From Bacteroidales bacterium UBA5072 (GTDB taxonomy: Bacteria > Bacteroidota > Bacteroidia > Bacteroidales > UBA10428): 32,510 nucleotides of DNA. Both the position numbers and the translations under genes were made by a program. Each line of letters opens with the position of its first letter. Within the stretch, counting starts at the first letter, position 1. Below, one piece after another: positions 1-8,089 of the stretch. The notes under the pieces are model-generated. The model was not told where the DNA came from. It saw only the letters and a program-made list of their open reading frames with translations, and did not search any database. Location of the stretch: positions 1 to 32,510 of the forward strand of contig DIAS01000123.1 in assembly GCA_002415855.1 (NCBI GenBank). Reading direction: 5' to 3'.

Positions 1-2648
1 AGGCAGAATATCATTTTAAAAGCGGGTACTGTTATTTCCTGAAAGATGACCTGGTCAAGGCAAGGTCGGAATTCAACCAGATCAAGGATCTGGATACAAA
101 ATACACTTCTCCGGCGATTTACTATTATTCACACATCAATTATACACAAGGCAATTACGAAACATCCCTGGAGGGTTTTCTGCGGCTGCAAAACGATCCG
201 AACTTCGGTCCCATAGTTCCCTATTACCTTACACAGATTTATTACAAGCAGAAAAAGTATGATCAGGTGGTCAAGTTTTCCCCGGCCCTGATGGAGAACG
301 TAACGGAAAAACGGGGACCCGAAGTGGCCAGGATTGTCGGGGAATCCTATGCACAGCTTAACCTTTATGAAGAATCCATTCCGTATCTTGAAAAATACAT
401 GGCAACAGCAGGTGCCGTAAGTGTTGAAGACAAATACAGCCTTGCCTATGCCTATTACAAGACAGGCAATTACGAAAAGGCGGCAAATTTATTTGGTCAG
501 ATCACCGGCAGTGAATCTGCCATCAGCCAGAATGCCCTTTACCACATGGCCGATTGCCAGCTTAAGCTGAATGACAGAAACAAAGCCCGCATGGCTTTTT
601 CCTCGGCCTCAAAAATGGATTTTGATTCCGATATCAAGGAAGAAGCCTTGTTTAACTATGCGTTATTGACCTACGAGCTCGATTACTCTCCTTTTAACGA
701 ATCGGTGCAGGCATTGAATGAATATCTCGACCAGTATCCCCATTCAAAACGGAGTGACGAAGCGGCCAATCACCTGGTTATGGCATACCTGAATGCCAAG
801 AATTACAGGCTGGCCATGGCTTCCATCGATAAGATCAGGAACATGAGCCCTGAAATAAAAAAAGCCTACCAGAAAATTGCTTATTACCGGGGCCTTGAAT
901 TATTCAACGATCAGCAATACGATGAAGCCCTGGCCATGCTAACATCGTCCAACAAATACGGGAGTGTTGATCTTAAGATATATGCCTTGAGTTGCTACTG
1001 GAAAGGTGAGGCACTTTATAAAAAAGGCGATTTTACCCAAGCCATCGAGAACTACAGTACTTTCCTGGCCCAACCCGGTGCATCGGGGTATTCCGAATAT
1101 CCCCTCGCCCATTACAACCTGGGATATGCCTGCTTCAGTCTCAAGAAATATGGTGAAGCTGCTTCATGGTTCAGCAAATATATCTCCCTTTCCAGGAACC
1201 AGAAACCCGAGGTAATCACGGACGCCTATAACCGGCTCGGCGATTGTTATTTTGTACAGATGGATTATGCCAGGGCAATCAGCAATTATGAGAATGCCGG
1301 GAAAACAGGTAAGGGAACTTCGGATTATGCACTTTTTCAAAAAGCTCTGGCCCTGGGCGTTATCGGTAAAGACAATGAGAAGATCACCACCCTCAACCAG
1401 CTGCTCAATTCTTACCCGAATTCAGCCTATAAGACCGATGTGTACTTCCAGATGGCTGAGAGCTATGTAAAGCTGAACCAGACCGAGAAAGCCATCAGCA
1501 TGTACCGGAAAGTCATCAATGATTACCCGAAAAGCAGCTATGTGAAGAAATCGTTGTTGAGCCTCGGTGTGCTCTACTACAATTCAAACCGGAACAGCGA
1601 GGCCATCGTGTGCTACAAAAAGATCATTGAAGACTATGCAGGTTCCGAAGAAGCAGAAAATGCACTGATCGGATTAAAAAACGTTTATGTTGACAACAAT
1701 GATGTGGATGGATATTATACCTACATCAACAGCAAGGGTGTAATGACCTCCGCCGACCTCATCGAGCAGGATTCGCTCAGTTACATGGCAGCCGAGAAGA
1801 TCTACATGACCGGCGACTATACCCGTGCGGCACAGAGTCTGAAAAGCTATATCGACAACCATCCTGACGGGAAATTCCTGTTGAGTGCCCATTTCTACAA
1901 AGGCGACTGCAACTATCGCAACAATCAGTACGACGCGGCGCTGGAGTCATTTGATTATATCATCGGGCGCTCTAAAAGCCGTTACACGGAGCCGGCATTA
2001 CTGGGAGCATCCAGGATAAAATTCAGGCTTAAGGACTACGCTGCCGCCGCAACTTATTTCGCAAAGCTCGAAGAAACAGCCGAAGTAAAAAGCAACCTGC
2101 TTGAAGCCAGGCTAGGCCTGCTGAAATGTTACTCCGTGCTCGAGGATTATGATAAAGTCATTGAGCTGGCTGATAAGGTACTGCTTACGGAGCGGCTTTC
2201 GCCCGAACAGGAAAGAGAGATACGCTTTGCCAAGGCTAAAGCGCTGCAGGCCAGGGACCGTCAGATGCTCGCCATTGATGAGTACAAAAAGGTCGCCACC
2301 GAGGTGAAAAGTGCAGAAGGTGCAGAGGCAAAATACAGAATTGCCGAGATCTATTACCAACGAAAGGACATTGATAATGCCGAGAAAACCATTGCCGATT
2401 TTGCTGATAAAACAACACCTCACCAGTACTGGATGGCCAGGAGCTTCCTGCTTTGGGCCGATATTTTCAGGGATAAAGGTGATGAATTCCAGGCTGTTCA
2501 AACCCTCCAAAGCCTGATCGATTACTATGAAAAATCGGACGATGGCATTCTCGCCGAAGCAAAAGAAAAGAAGAAGCTGCTCACGGATAAACAGAATGAG
2601 GTGAAGAAAGAGGGAGCTGAGGAGGAAGAGGAGATTCAGATTAAATAA
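1..2648 (+). CDS. Tetratricopeptide-repeat protein, 5' end cut by window edge
   Basis: The frame is open from the first complete codon at base 3, so the true start lies outside the window; 881 residues are visible. The GTG at 267 is an internal valine codon, not a start. The protein is built almost entirely of TPR-like helical hairpins, with recurring signatures such as ALYKKGDFTQAIENY, YNLGYACFSLKKYGEAASWF and YYQRKDIDNAEKTI, and ends in a lysine/glutamate-rich tail. TPR arrays are protein-protein scaffolds, and large secreted ones are common in Bacteroidota. The signal peptide, if any, is off-window, so location cannot be read. The next gene, an outer-membrane barrel, starts 10 nt after the stop, so the two are probably co-transcribed and may work together in the envelope. 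No enzymatic motif is seen. Confidence 0.9.
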   Translation, partial: AEYHFKSGYCYFLKDDLVKARSEFNQIKDLDTKYTSPAIYYYSHINYTQGNYETSLEGFLRLQNDPNFGPIVPYYLTQIYYKQKKYDQVVKFSPALMENVTEKRGPEVARIVGESYAQLNLYEESIPYLEKYMATAGAVSVEDKYSLAYAYYKTGNYEKAANLFGQITGSESAISQNALYHMADCQLKLNDRNKARMAFSSASKMDFDSDIKEEALFNYALLTYELDYSPFNESVQALNEYLDQYPHSKRSDEAANHLVMAYLNAKNYRLAMASIDKIRNMSPEIKKAYQKIAYYRGLELFNDQQYDEALAMLTSSNKYGSVDLKIYALSCYWKGEALYKKGDFTQAIENYSTFLAQPGASGYSEYPLAHYNLGYACFSLKKYGEAASWFSKYISLSRNQKPEVITDAYNRLGDCYFVQMDYARAISNYENAGKTGKGTSDYALFQKALALGVIGKDNEKITTLNQLLNSYPNSAYKTDVYFQMAESYVKLNQTEKAISMYRKVINDYPKSSYVKKSLLSLGVLYYNSNRNSEAIVCYKKIIEDYAGSEEAENALIGLKNVYVDNNDVDGYYTYINSKGVMTSADLIEQDSLSYMAAEKIYMTGDYTRAAQSLKSYIDNHPDGKFLLSAHFYKGDCNYRNNQYDAALESFDYIIGRSKSRYTEPALLGASRIKFRLKDYAAAATYFAKLEETAEVKSNLLEARLGLLKCYSVLEDYDKVIELADKVLLTERLSPEQEREIRFAKAKALQARDRQMLAIDEYKKVATEVKSAEGAEAKYRIAEIYYQRKDIDNAEKTIADFADKTTPHQYWMARSFLLWADIFRDKGDEFQAVQTLQSLIDYYEKSDDGILAEAKEKKKLLTDKQNEVKKEGAEEEEEIQIK

Positions 2649-2658
2649 TTAGGAAAGT

Positions 2659-4338
2659 ATGATAAAGAAAGTATGGGAACACCTGTTGCTCTTGTTGTTA
2701 ACGACGAGTCCGGCAATAATGCCGCTTGTTCCGATAACAGCACAGGAAATAAGCAAAGAGGTATATGTCGTAAGGCCCTATGAGCCTACTCTTTCGGATG
2801 CAACCAAATACAATTTCCTGCCGTCGACCGATGATGCTGAAACCAAAGCTCCGCGCTTTGATTACAGCATAACGCCCAAAAGGCTGGTAAACAGCTTCGA
2901 ACCCGATCCCATCAAGGCTGCCAAGACCATTACAACCTCACTGCCAAAGATCTACAACAGCTGGCTGAAGCTGGGATTTGGCAATTACGTCACTCCCCTG
3001 GCTGAATTCAATATCAGTAACCTCCGGTCGAAAGACTATGCTTACGGGGCCTACCTGTTTCATAAATCATCACAGGGGAAAATCGTCCTGCCGAACAACC
3101 AGAAAGTTACGGCAGGTTATGCCGTGAATAATATTAACCTTTATGGTAAGAGGTTTTACTCCAAAACAACGCTAACGGGAAACCTGCGTTTCGACCACAA
3201 TGCTTTCCACTATTACGGTTACAACACCGATCTGAATCTGGATCCCTTGCCCGATCCCGACCGTGACAGCACCAGACAAAATACTTACCTGACGGGGGTT
3301 GACCTGGAAATAGGCTCCGCTTATGATGATCTGACACGTCTGAATTACAAAGTATCAGCAAGTGTGGATTATTTTGCCGATAAGCTGAAATACAAGGAAA
3401 CCAGCACTGTGGTGAAGGCCGGCTTCACAAAAGAATTCCTGGATCTCCTGGGAGGGCTCGACATGTCGCTTGACTACTTCCACCTGAAAGGTGCTGCCGA
3501 TTCAGTAAGCAATACAATCTTTCGCTTTCATCCCTGGATCAGCAAGCAGAGTGCAGACTGGAAATTCAACCTGGGATTTGAAGCAACCGCAGATAAAGCT
3601 GAAATCACAAACTTTTATTTTTACCCGAAGGCCCACCTGGACATTATTATTATTCAAAATGTACTGGTACCCTTCCTGGGACTTTCAGGTGAACTTCAGC
3701 AAAACGGCTATAAGAACACTTTCTCCGAAAATACCTTTATCAATCCGGGTACATTTTATAAAAACAGCAGCAGCAACCTCATCGCCTATGCAGGTGTGAA
3801 AGGAAGCATTAGTTCCGTGGTCCGCTTCAGGGCTGATGTGAGTTATACCGTTTTCAAGAACTATCACTTTTTCGTAAATGATACCCTGTTACCGCTGGAT
3901 AACCGGTTTACCGAAGTATACGACGATATCGACCTGATCACCTATCATGGCCAGCTGGCTGCCCAGCCTTCCAGAAAATTTGAAATGCTGATCGACGGGA
4001 AGTATTTTAATTACAAAACCTTTGACGAGGCCAGGGCATGGCATAAGCCTGATTTTGAAATAGGTATTGATGCATCGTACAGGTTTGGAGAGAAGCTTAC
4101 GGCAGGATTAGGCCTGACTGTTACCGGCAACCGTTGGGTCAGACACTACCAGGCACCCGACGACATGATGAAGATCAAACCGGTGACCGATATCAACCTT
4201 AAGCTGAATTATCAGTACTCAAAACTGTTTTCACTGTTCGCAGATTTTTATAACCTGTCCGACAGAAGTTATATGATCTGGAACCAATATCCTTCCCAGC
4301 GCTTTAATTTTCTATTCGGATTTTCATACAAACTATAG
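2659..4338 (+). CDS. Outer-membrane beta-barrel protein, TonB-receptor-like barrel without plug
   Basis: The protein has 559 residues. It starts with a long hydrophobic signal sequence ending near the AQE at residues 28-30, then a short periplasmic stretch with the motif EVYVVRPYEPTLSDATKYNF (residues 34-53). The rest is alternating aromatic/polar strands typical of a beta barrel and resembles the C-terminal half of TonB-dependent receptors (YNLSDRSYMIWNQYP near the end, terminal FGFSYKL). No carboxypeptidase-like domain or plug domain is visible, and the protein is shorter than the usual 700-1000 residues of a TonB-dependent receptor. It lies 10 nt downstream of the TPR gene and 17 nt upstream of the adenosyltransferase gene. 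The role is unknown: it could be a pore or a structural partner of the TPR protein. Database names such as 'TonB-dependent receptor' would overstate what is seen. Confidence 0.8.
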   Translation: MIKKVWEHLLLLLLTTSPAIMPLVPITAQEISKEVYVVRPYEPTLSDATKYNFLPSTDDAETKAPRFDYSITPKRLVNSFEPDPIKAAKTITTSLPKIYNSWLKLGFGNYVTPLAEFNISNLRSKDYAYGAYLFHKSSQGKIVLPNNQKVTAGYAVNNINLYGKRFYSKTTLTGNLRFDHNAFHYYGYNTDLNLDPLPDPDRDSTRQNTYLTGVDLEIGSAYDDLTRLNYKVSASVDYFADKLKYKETSTVVKAGFTKEFLDLLGGLDMSLDYFHLKGAADSVSNTIFRFHPWISKQSADWKFNLGFEATADKAEITNFYFYPKAHLDIIIIQNVLVPFLGLSGELQQNGYKNTFSENTFINPGTFYKNSSSNLIAYAGVKGSISSVVRFRADVSYTVFKNYHFFVNDTLLPLDNRFTEVYDDIDLITYHGQLAAQPSRKFEMLIDGKYFNYKTFDEARAWHKPDFEIGIDASYRFGEKLTAGLGLTVTGNRWVRHYQAPDDMMKIKPVTDINLKLNYQYSKLFSLFADFYNLSDRSYMIWNQYPSQRFNFLFGFSYKL

Positions 4339-4355
4339 CTTTATTATCCTACTGA

Positions 4356-4904
4356 ATGAAAATTTATACACGAACCGGGGATAAGGGATTTACAACCCTG
4401 GTTGGCGGAAAGCCGGTACCCAAGACACATATCCGCCTTGAAGCCTACGGAACCGTGGATGAACTCATCGCACACATCGGAATGCTGCATGATATGACAG
4501 AGGACGGAAGCCTGAAAACTTTGCTTCTGGAAATACAGGACCGGCTCATGACTTGTGCTGCCATCATGGCTTCCGATTGTGAGGATTGCGGGGTGAAGAT
4601 ACCTGAGATCCGCGAATCCGACATCGCACAGCTCGAATCTGCCATTGATCATATGGAATCATCCCTTCCGGTGCTGAAATCATTCATCCTACCGGGTGGC
4701 CATATCCTATCCTCCCAGTGTCATATTGCACGTACTGTCTGCCGCAGGGCTGAGCGGCAAATAATACACCTGTCTTCAGAACTTTTTGTGCCCGATACCG
4801 TAATAAAGTACATCAACCGGTTATCGGATTATCTTTTTGTGCTGTCGCGCAAGGTTTTGCACGATTTAAACCTAAAAGATTTACCCTGGAAACCAAAGTT
4901 GTAA
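4356..4904 (+). CDS. Cob(I)alamin adenosyltransferase, PduO type
   Basis: This cytosolic enzyme transfers the adenosyl group of ATP to cob(I)alamin (or cobyrinate diamide) to make coenzyme B12. The 182-residue length is normal for the family. Diagnostic motifs are the N-terminal ATP-binding TRTGDKGFTTL (residues 5-15), YGTVDEL (31-37), ILPGG (111-115), ARTVCRRAER (125-134) and NRLSDYLFVLSR (154-165). These match the PduO/MMAB class rather than the CobA/BtuR class. The gene follows the barrel gene by 17 nt, probably in one transcript, although the functions look unrelated. Adenosylcobalamin is the cofactor of methylmalonyl-CoA mutase, whose GTPase chaperone MeaB is encoded near 22048. Family identity is firm; the precise physiological substrate is inferred. 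Confidence 0.95.
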   Translation: MKIYTRTGDKGFTTLVGGKPVPKTHIRLEAYGTVDELIAHIGMLHDMTEDGSLKTLLLEIQDRLMTCAAIMASDCEDCGVKIPEIRESDIAQLESAIDHMESSLPVLKSFILPGGHILSSQCHIARTVCRRAERQIIHLSSELFVPDTVIKYINRLSDYLFVLSRKVLHDLNLKDLPWKPKL

Positions 4905-4928
4905 GTTTTATTTAATTTTTTATATTTG
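4899..4928 (+). promoter_or_regulatory. Bacteroidetes-type promoter for the DUF2795 gene
   Basis: TTG at 4899-4901 is followed after exactly 19 nt by TATATTTG at 4921-4928. This fits the Bacteroidetes primary sigma consensus TTG-N19-TAnnTTTG without mismatch. The -33 element overlaps the last codon of the adenosyltransferase gene. Transcription would start near 4935, giving a leader of about 34 nt before the ATG at 4969. Confidence 0.75.
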
Positions 4929-4968
4929 CACAATTTTTCAACCTAGGTCACATTAAAGTTACACGTAT

Positions 4969-5190
4969 ATGTACTGGACCCTTGAATTAGCGTCGAAACT
5001 TGAGGATGCCCCCTGGCCAGCCACCAAGGAGGAGTTGATAGACTTCGCTATCCGCTCAGGTGCACCACTTGAGGTTATTGAAAACCTGCAGGAAATTGAA
5101 GATGAGGGAGAAATATACGAAAGCATTGAGGACCTGTGGCCGGATTACCCCAGCAAAGACGACTTCTTTTTTAATGAGGACGAATACTAG
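4969..5190 (+). CDS. DUF2795 family small acidic protein
   Basis: This is a 73-residue, strongly acidic, cytosolic protein. It has the features of Bacteroidota DUF2795 proteins: WTLELASKLEDAPWPATKEEL at the N-terminus and a pattern (LIDFAIRSGAPLEVIENLQEI) suggesting a small helical domain, with an acidic tail ending NEDEY. The molecular function of the family is unknown. It has its own strong promoter directly upstream, so it is probably a monocistronic, well-expressed gene. Its TAG stop shares the palindrome CTAG (5187-5190) with the stop of the convergent ostA-like gene, leaving no room for a terminator between the two. Confidence 0.88.
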   Translation: MYWTLELASKLEDAPWPATKEELIDFAIRSGAPLEVIENLQEIEDEGEIYESIEDLWPDYPSKDDFFFNEDEY

Positions 5191-6704
5191 TCAGCCGTCT
5201 CTTTAGTTTTTCTGAAAATATCATCCCTGTTTTTTGGCCGTAAGGCATCAAGCCATTGAAAGTCCTTGAGGATGAGTTCCTCCTTGGGCGCTAGATCAAG
5301 CGGATATAAAGTTCCTGAAGGCTTTACATTGAAGGATATCCTGTCGGGTTTATTGTTCTTCAACCAGATGGTAAGATCGGTGCTCTGAGCAAGGTTTACA
5401 CCCACCAGCTGATTTTTATCCTTTGCATAATAGACGGTCTGACCATTCCCCTTGGTTACGATCTTGTACAATTGATTATCCCTGAAGTAACCGATCATGG
5501 ATTTGCCTCTGATCTGGTTAAACCGGGCGGAATCTTCCTGGTTGACAATAAAGGCCAGCCGCTGCATATGCAACTGGTCGATTTGCCTGTTCCTGGTCCA
5601 TATTTCAATATATTCGGAAGTCAGCTGGTTTAAACCTGACCAAAGGACGGGTTTGTAAAATAGCTTCAGGATGGAGTCAACGGTTGAATAATACATTGAG
5701 TCACAAACACCCTGTAGATCCGATTTGAAGACCCTTACGTTGAAGTATGCCTTAAGTTGCCGGTTACCGGCGGAGTCAGGCAAGGTCCGCAACGTATCCG
5801 CATGCACATAAAATGAATCCTCCGGTGTGATGTAAATGAAAACAGCGCTGTCGGTCAGCAGGGCACGGTCCTCATTCTGGTTTATAAAAGCATGATTTCC
5901 TTTCAGGATGATATTCTGTTCCTCATCCAAAAGTATGATCCTGGAGAATCCTTCGCCATAACCCGTTTCTCTTTCATAGTAAAGACTGTCACCTTGAATG
6001 GTCTGTTTCTTGTTTTTCACCAGGGCTTTCTCTTTGAGCATCGATTTGTTGGATTCAGTGTTGTACCAGCCATCCTCGCAATATATGTAGCTGCTGTCAC
6101 CGATGATCTCGGTGGGTCCAAAGAAATAGGCAACACTGGTCGCGGTATTGTAATGAAGCGTATCGGAATACATGGTATAATCGGGATTCCGGAGGACCAC
6201 GGAATCGCGGAAGTAGTACATCTGCTGCTGCGAATAATAGTATCCCTGTCTGCTGCTCAGGTGGTCTTCTCCGCTTACAATATCGGCATGCCGGGTATAA
6301 TATCCCACGTTTCGTCCCAGGTCAAAATCCAGTTCACTGGTTGTGAGTTGTGTGTTCCTGCCGATGAGCCTGACATTCCTTCGAACCTGGGCGATCCGGG
6401 TATTGCCGTCGTAATGCAGGAAATCTCCGTAAAGGTTCATGGTATCAGCCTGGTTGATATGAACCCTGCTGAACGCGTCGAGCGAATTGGTGGCTGAATA
6501 AAAGTAAGCACTGTCACAATACATCAAAGCACCTTCATGGGTAAACTTCACATTGTGGATAAGCCTGTAGGCTCCGCCTCCGATGTTCTTATCGAATTCC
6601 ATATAATCGGCCGTCTGTTCCACCTGCCTGGGTACCTGCGCCTGCAGGCAGGAGAGATCCAACAGACCAAAAACCAGGAAAATGAAGAATCTGAAGTTTT
6701 TCAA
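5187..6704 (-). CDS. OstA/LptA-like periplasmic LPS-transport protein
   Basis: The protein has 505 residues, with a signal peptide at 1-22 (cleavage after LQA/Q). The mature part is made of repeating beta-strand units of the form DS(L/M)xYxxxTxxAxxF (for example TMYSDTLHYNTATSVAYFFG and TIQGDSLYYERETGYGEGF). This is the hallmark of the OstA/LptA/LptD-N beta-jellyroll that carries lipopolysaccharide across the periplasm. It is much longer than E. coli LptA (about 185 residues) and lacks the C-terminal LptD barrel. Long OstA-like proteins of this kind are usual in Bacteroidota. It is the last gene of the guaB-parvulin cluster, 37 nt after the surA-like gene, which fits an outer-membrane assembly role. 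The Lpt role is inferred from family. The final hydrophobic residues before DLSC do not form a convincing lipobox. Confidence 0.88.
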   Translation of the reverse strand: MKNFRFFIFLVFGLLDLSCLQAQVPRQVEQTADYMEFDKNIGGGAYRLIHNVKFTHEGALMYCDSAYFYSATNSLDAFSRVHINQADTMNLYGDFLHYDGNTRIAQVRRNVRLIGRNTQLTTSELDFDLGRNVGYYTRHADIVSGEDHLSSRQGYYYSQQQMYYFRDSVVLRNPDYTMYSDTLHYNTATSVAYFFGPTEIIGDSSYIYCEDGWYNTESNKSMLKEKALVKNKKQTIQGDSLYYERETGYGEGFSRIILLDEEQNIILKGNHAFINQNEDRALLTDSAVFIYITPEDSFYVHADTLRTLPDSAGNRQLKAYFNVRVFKSDLQGVCDSMYYSTVDSILKLFYKPVLWSGLNQLTSEYIEIWTRNRQIDQLHMQRLAFIVNQEDSARFNQIRGKSMIGYFRDNQLYKIVTKGNGQTVYYAKDKNQLVGVNLAQSTDLTIWLKNNKPDRISFNVKPSGTLYPLDLAPKEELILKDFQWLDALRPKNRDDIFRKTKETAD

Positions 6705-6741
6705 ACTTTTGGTGTTATTGATAATTCAGTGCCCGCCCTGA

Positions 6742-8085
6742 TTATTTAAACCAGCCCGCCAGGTTGAAGTGGCAACTTCTGTATGTGTCAGAGATCCGGA
6801 CATACGTCAGTTTTATCTTGTCCAGGACCCAATCATTAACCATTTCATTCTGTTTGACCTGTGAAGCCAGGTTCTTAAAGAGGCTATAATCCTCCTTTAG
6901 GTTGCCCACATGCGGATTGGTGCGGTCCTTCAGCCAGATCACCTTATAGACCTGCTTGCCTTTGGTGTCTGTTGACTGATAAGGATCGGATATTTCACCG
7001 ATTTTGAGTTTATTGATGATGGCGTATTCTGCCGGTTCAAATTCATCCATCTGCCAGCGCTTGCCGCCGCGGTAAGGATTAACTGCCTGTCCTCCGTTCA
7101 TCCGTGTATCATCATCCATACTGTACAACAGCGCAGCCATCTCAAATTTCATCGAATCGAGGCGAACCAGCCTCACAATGCTGTCCAGTCTGCCGATGGC
7201 CTGGGCTTTTTCCCCTGCATCAACCTTTGGCCTGAGCAGGATATGTCTGGTATGAACCCGGTCATCCGTGCGATCGAGACATTGGATCAGGTGAAAACCA
7301 AAGGATGATTCTACGATCTTTGAAACGGCCCCTTTTTTCAGTGCAAAAGCCGCCTTGGCATATTCCGGATCGAGCTCGGCTTTGGACATCCAGCCAATAT
7401 CACCTCCTTTTACGGCAGATCCCGGATCTTCGGAATAGATTACAGCCAGGGTGGCAAAACTTTCACCTTTCATGATCCTTTCACGGATGCCCAGCAACTG
7501 TTCCCTGACGTCGATAATGGCCTGCTCGCTTGACCGGGGATAGATCAGGATCTGATTGAATTCGATCTCAGCATTGATATATGGAAGACTGTCCTCCGGC
7601 AGGCTTTTGTAATAGGCCTTCACCTCAGATGGTGTTATGGAAAGCCCTTCGGTTATTTTCGATCTCATCTGCCGGGTCAGCAACTGCTCTCTGATCTCAT
7701 TCCGGAGATCCTGCTTGATCTCAATTGTGGTTTTCTTGAAATAATTCTCAAGCTTCTCCACCGAGCCAATGGCATTGACAAAGTATTCCATCCTGGAATC
7801 GAGCTCAGCATCGATCTGGGAGTCTGTAACTTCAATACTGTCAACCTCTGCCTGATTCAGCAGGAGTTTCTGGATGAGCAACTGCTCAAAAAGGATACAT
7901 TTTGCGCTTTCATCCAGCTTTTCGCCTTCAGCCTTTCTTTGCAGAAAGGATTGTTCAACATCGGAATAAAGAATTCGCTTATCTCCCACAACAGCAATAA
8001 CCTCATCCACAATACGGGATTGCCCGTACATATTTTGAAAACAGCAAGCCACCAACAGAAGGACCACGGGAAAGGAACGTTTCAT
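6742..8085 (-). CDS. SurA-like periplasmic peptidyl-prolyl isomerase / OMP chaperone
   Basis: I chose the ATG at 8085 (447 residues) because it opens a clear signal peptide, MKRSFPVVLLLVACCFQ, cleaved near YGQ, and lies 4 nt after the upstream stop. The in-frame ATG at 8133 would add 16 polar residues and overlap the upstream gene. A SurA N-terminal chaperone region spans about 25-165. The first parvulin (PPIC) domain spans about 174-271, with FNQILI, SEDPGSAVKGGDIGWM and SFGFHLIQ. A second, degenerate parvulin-like domain begins near 278 (HTRHILLRP). The family escorts unfolded outer-membrane proteins through the periplasm. It sits between a related lipoprotein gene and the ostA-like gene, all closely spaced. 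Confidence 0.92.
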   Translation of the reverse strand: MKRSFPVVLLLVACCFQNMYGQSRIVDEVIAVVGDKRILYSDVEQSFLQRKAEGEKLDESAKCILFEQLLIQKLLLNQAEVDSIEVTDSQIDAELDSRMEYFVNAIGSVEKLENYFKKTTIEIKQDLRNEIREQLLTRQMRSKITEGLSITPSEVKAYYKSLPEDSLPYINAEIEFNQILIYPRSSEQAIIDVREQLLGIRERIMKGESFATLAVIYSEDPGSAVKGGDIGWMSKAELDPEYAKAAFALKKGAVSKIVESSFGFHLIQCLDRTDDRVHTRHILLRPKVDAGEKAQAIGRLDSIVRLVRLDSMKFEMAALLYSMDDDTRMNGGQAVNPYRGGKRWQMDEFEPAEYAIINKLKIGEISDPYQSTDTKGKQVYKVIWLKDRTNPHVGNLKEDYSLFKNLASQVKQNEMVNDWVLDKIKLTYVRISDTYRSCHFNLAGWFK

Positions 8086-8089
8086 AAGG

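Noticed and set aside
2659..4338. Full TonB-dependent receptor
   Set aside because: Neither a plug nor a carboxypeptidase-like domain is visible and the protein is too short; only the barrel similarity is supported.
5892..6497. 201-residue frame antisense to the ostA-like gene
   Set aside because: It lies wholly inside a well-supported gene and shows no domain, signal or family pattern.
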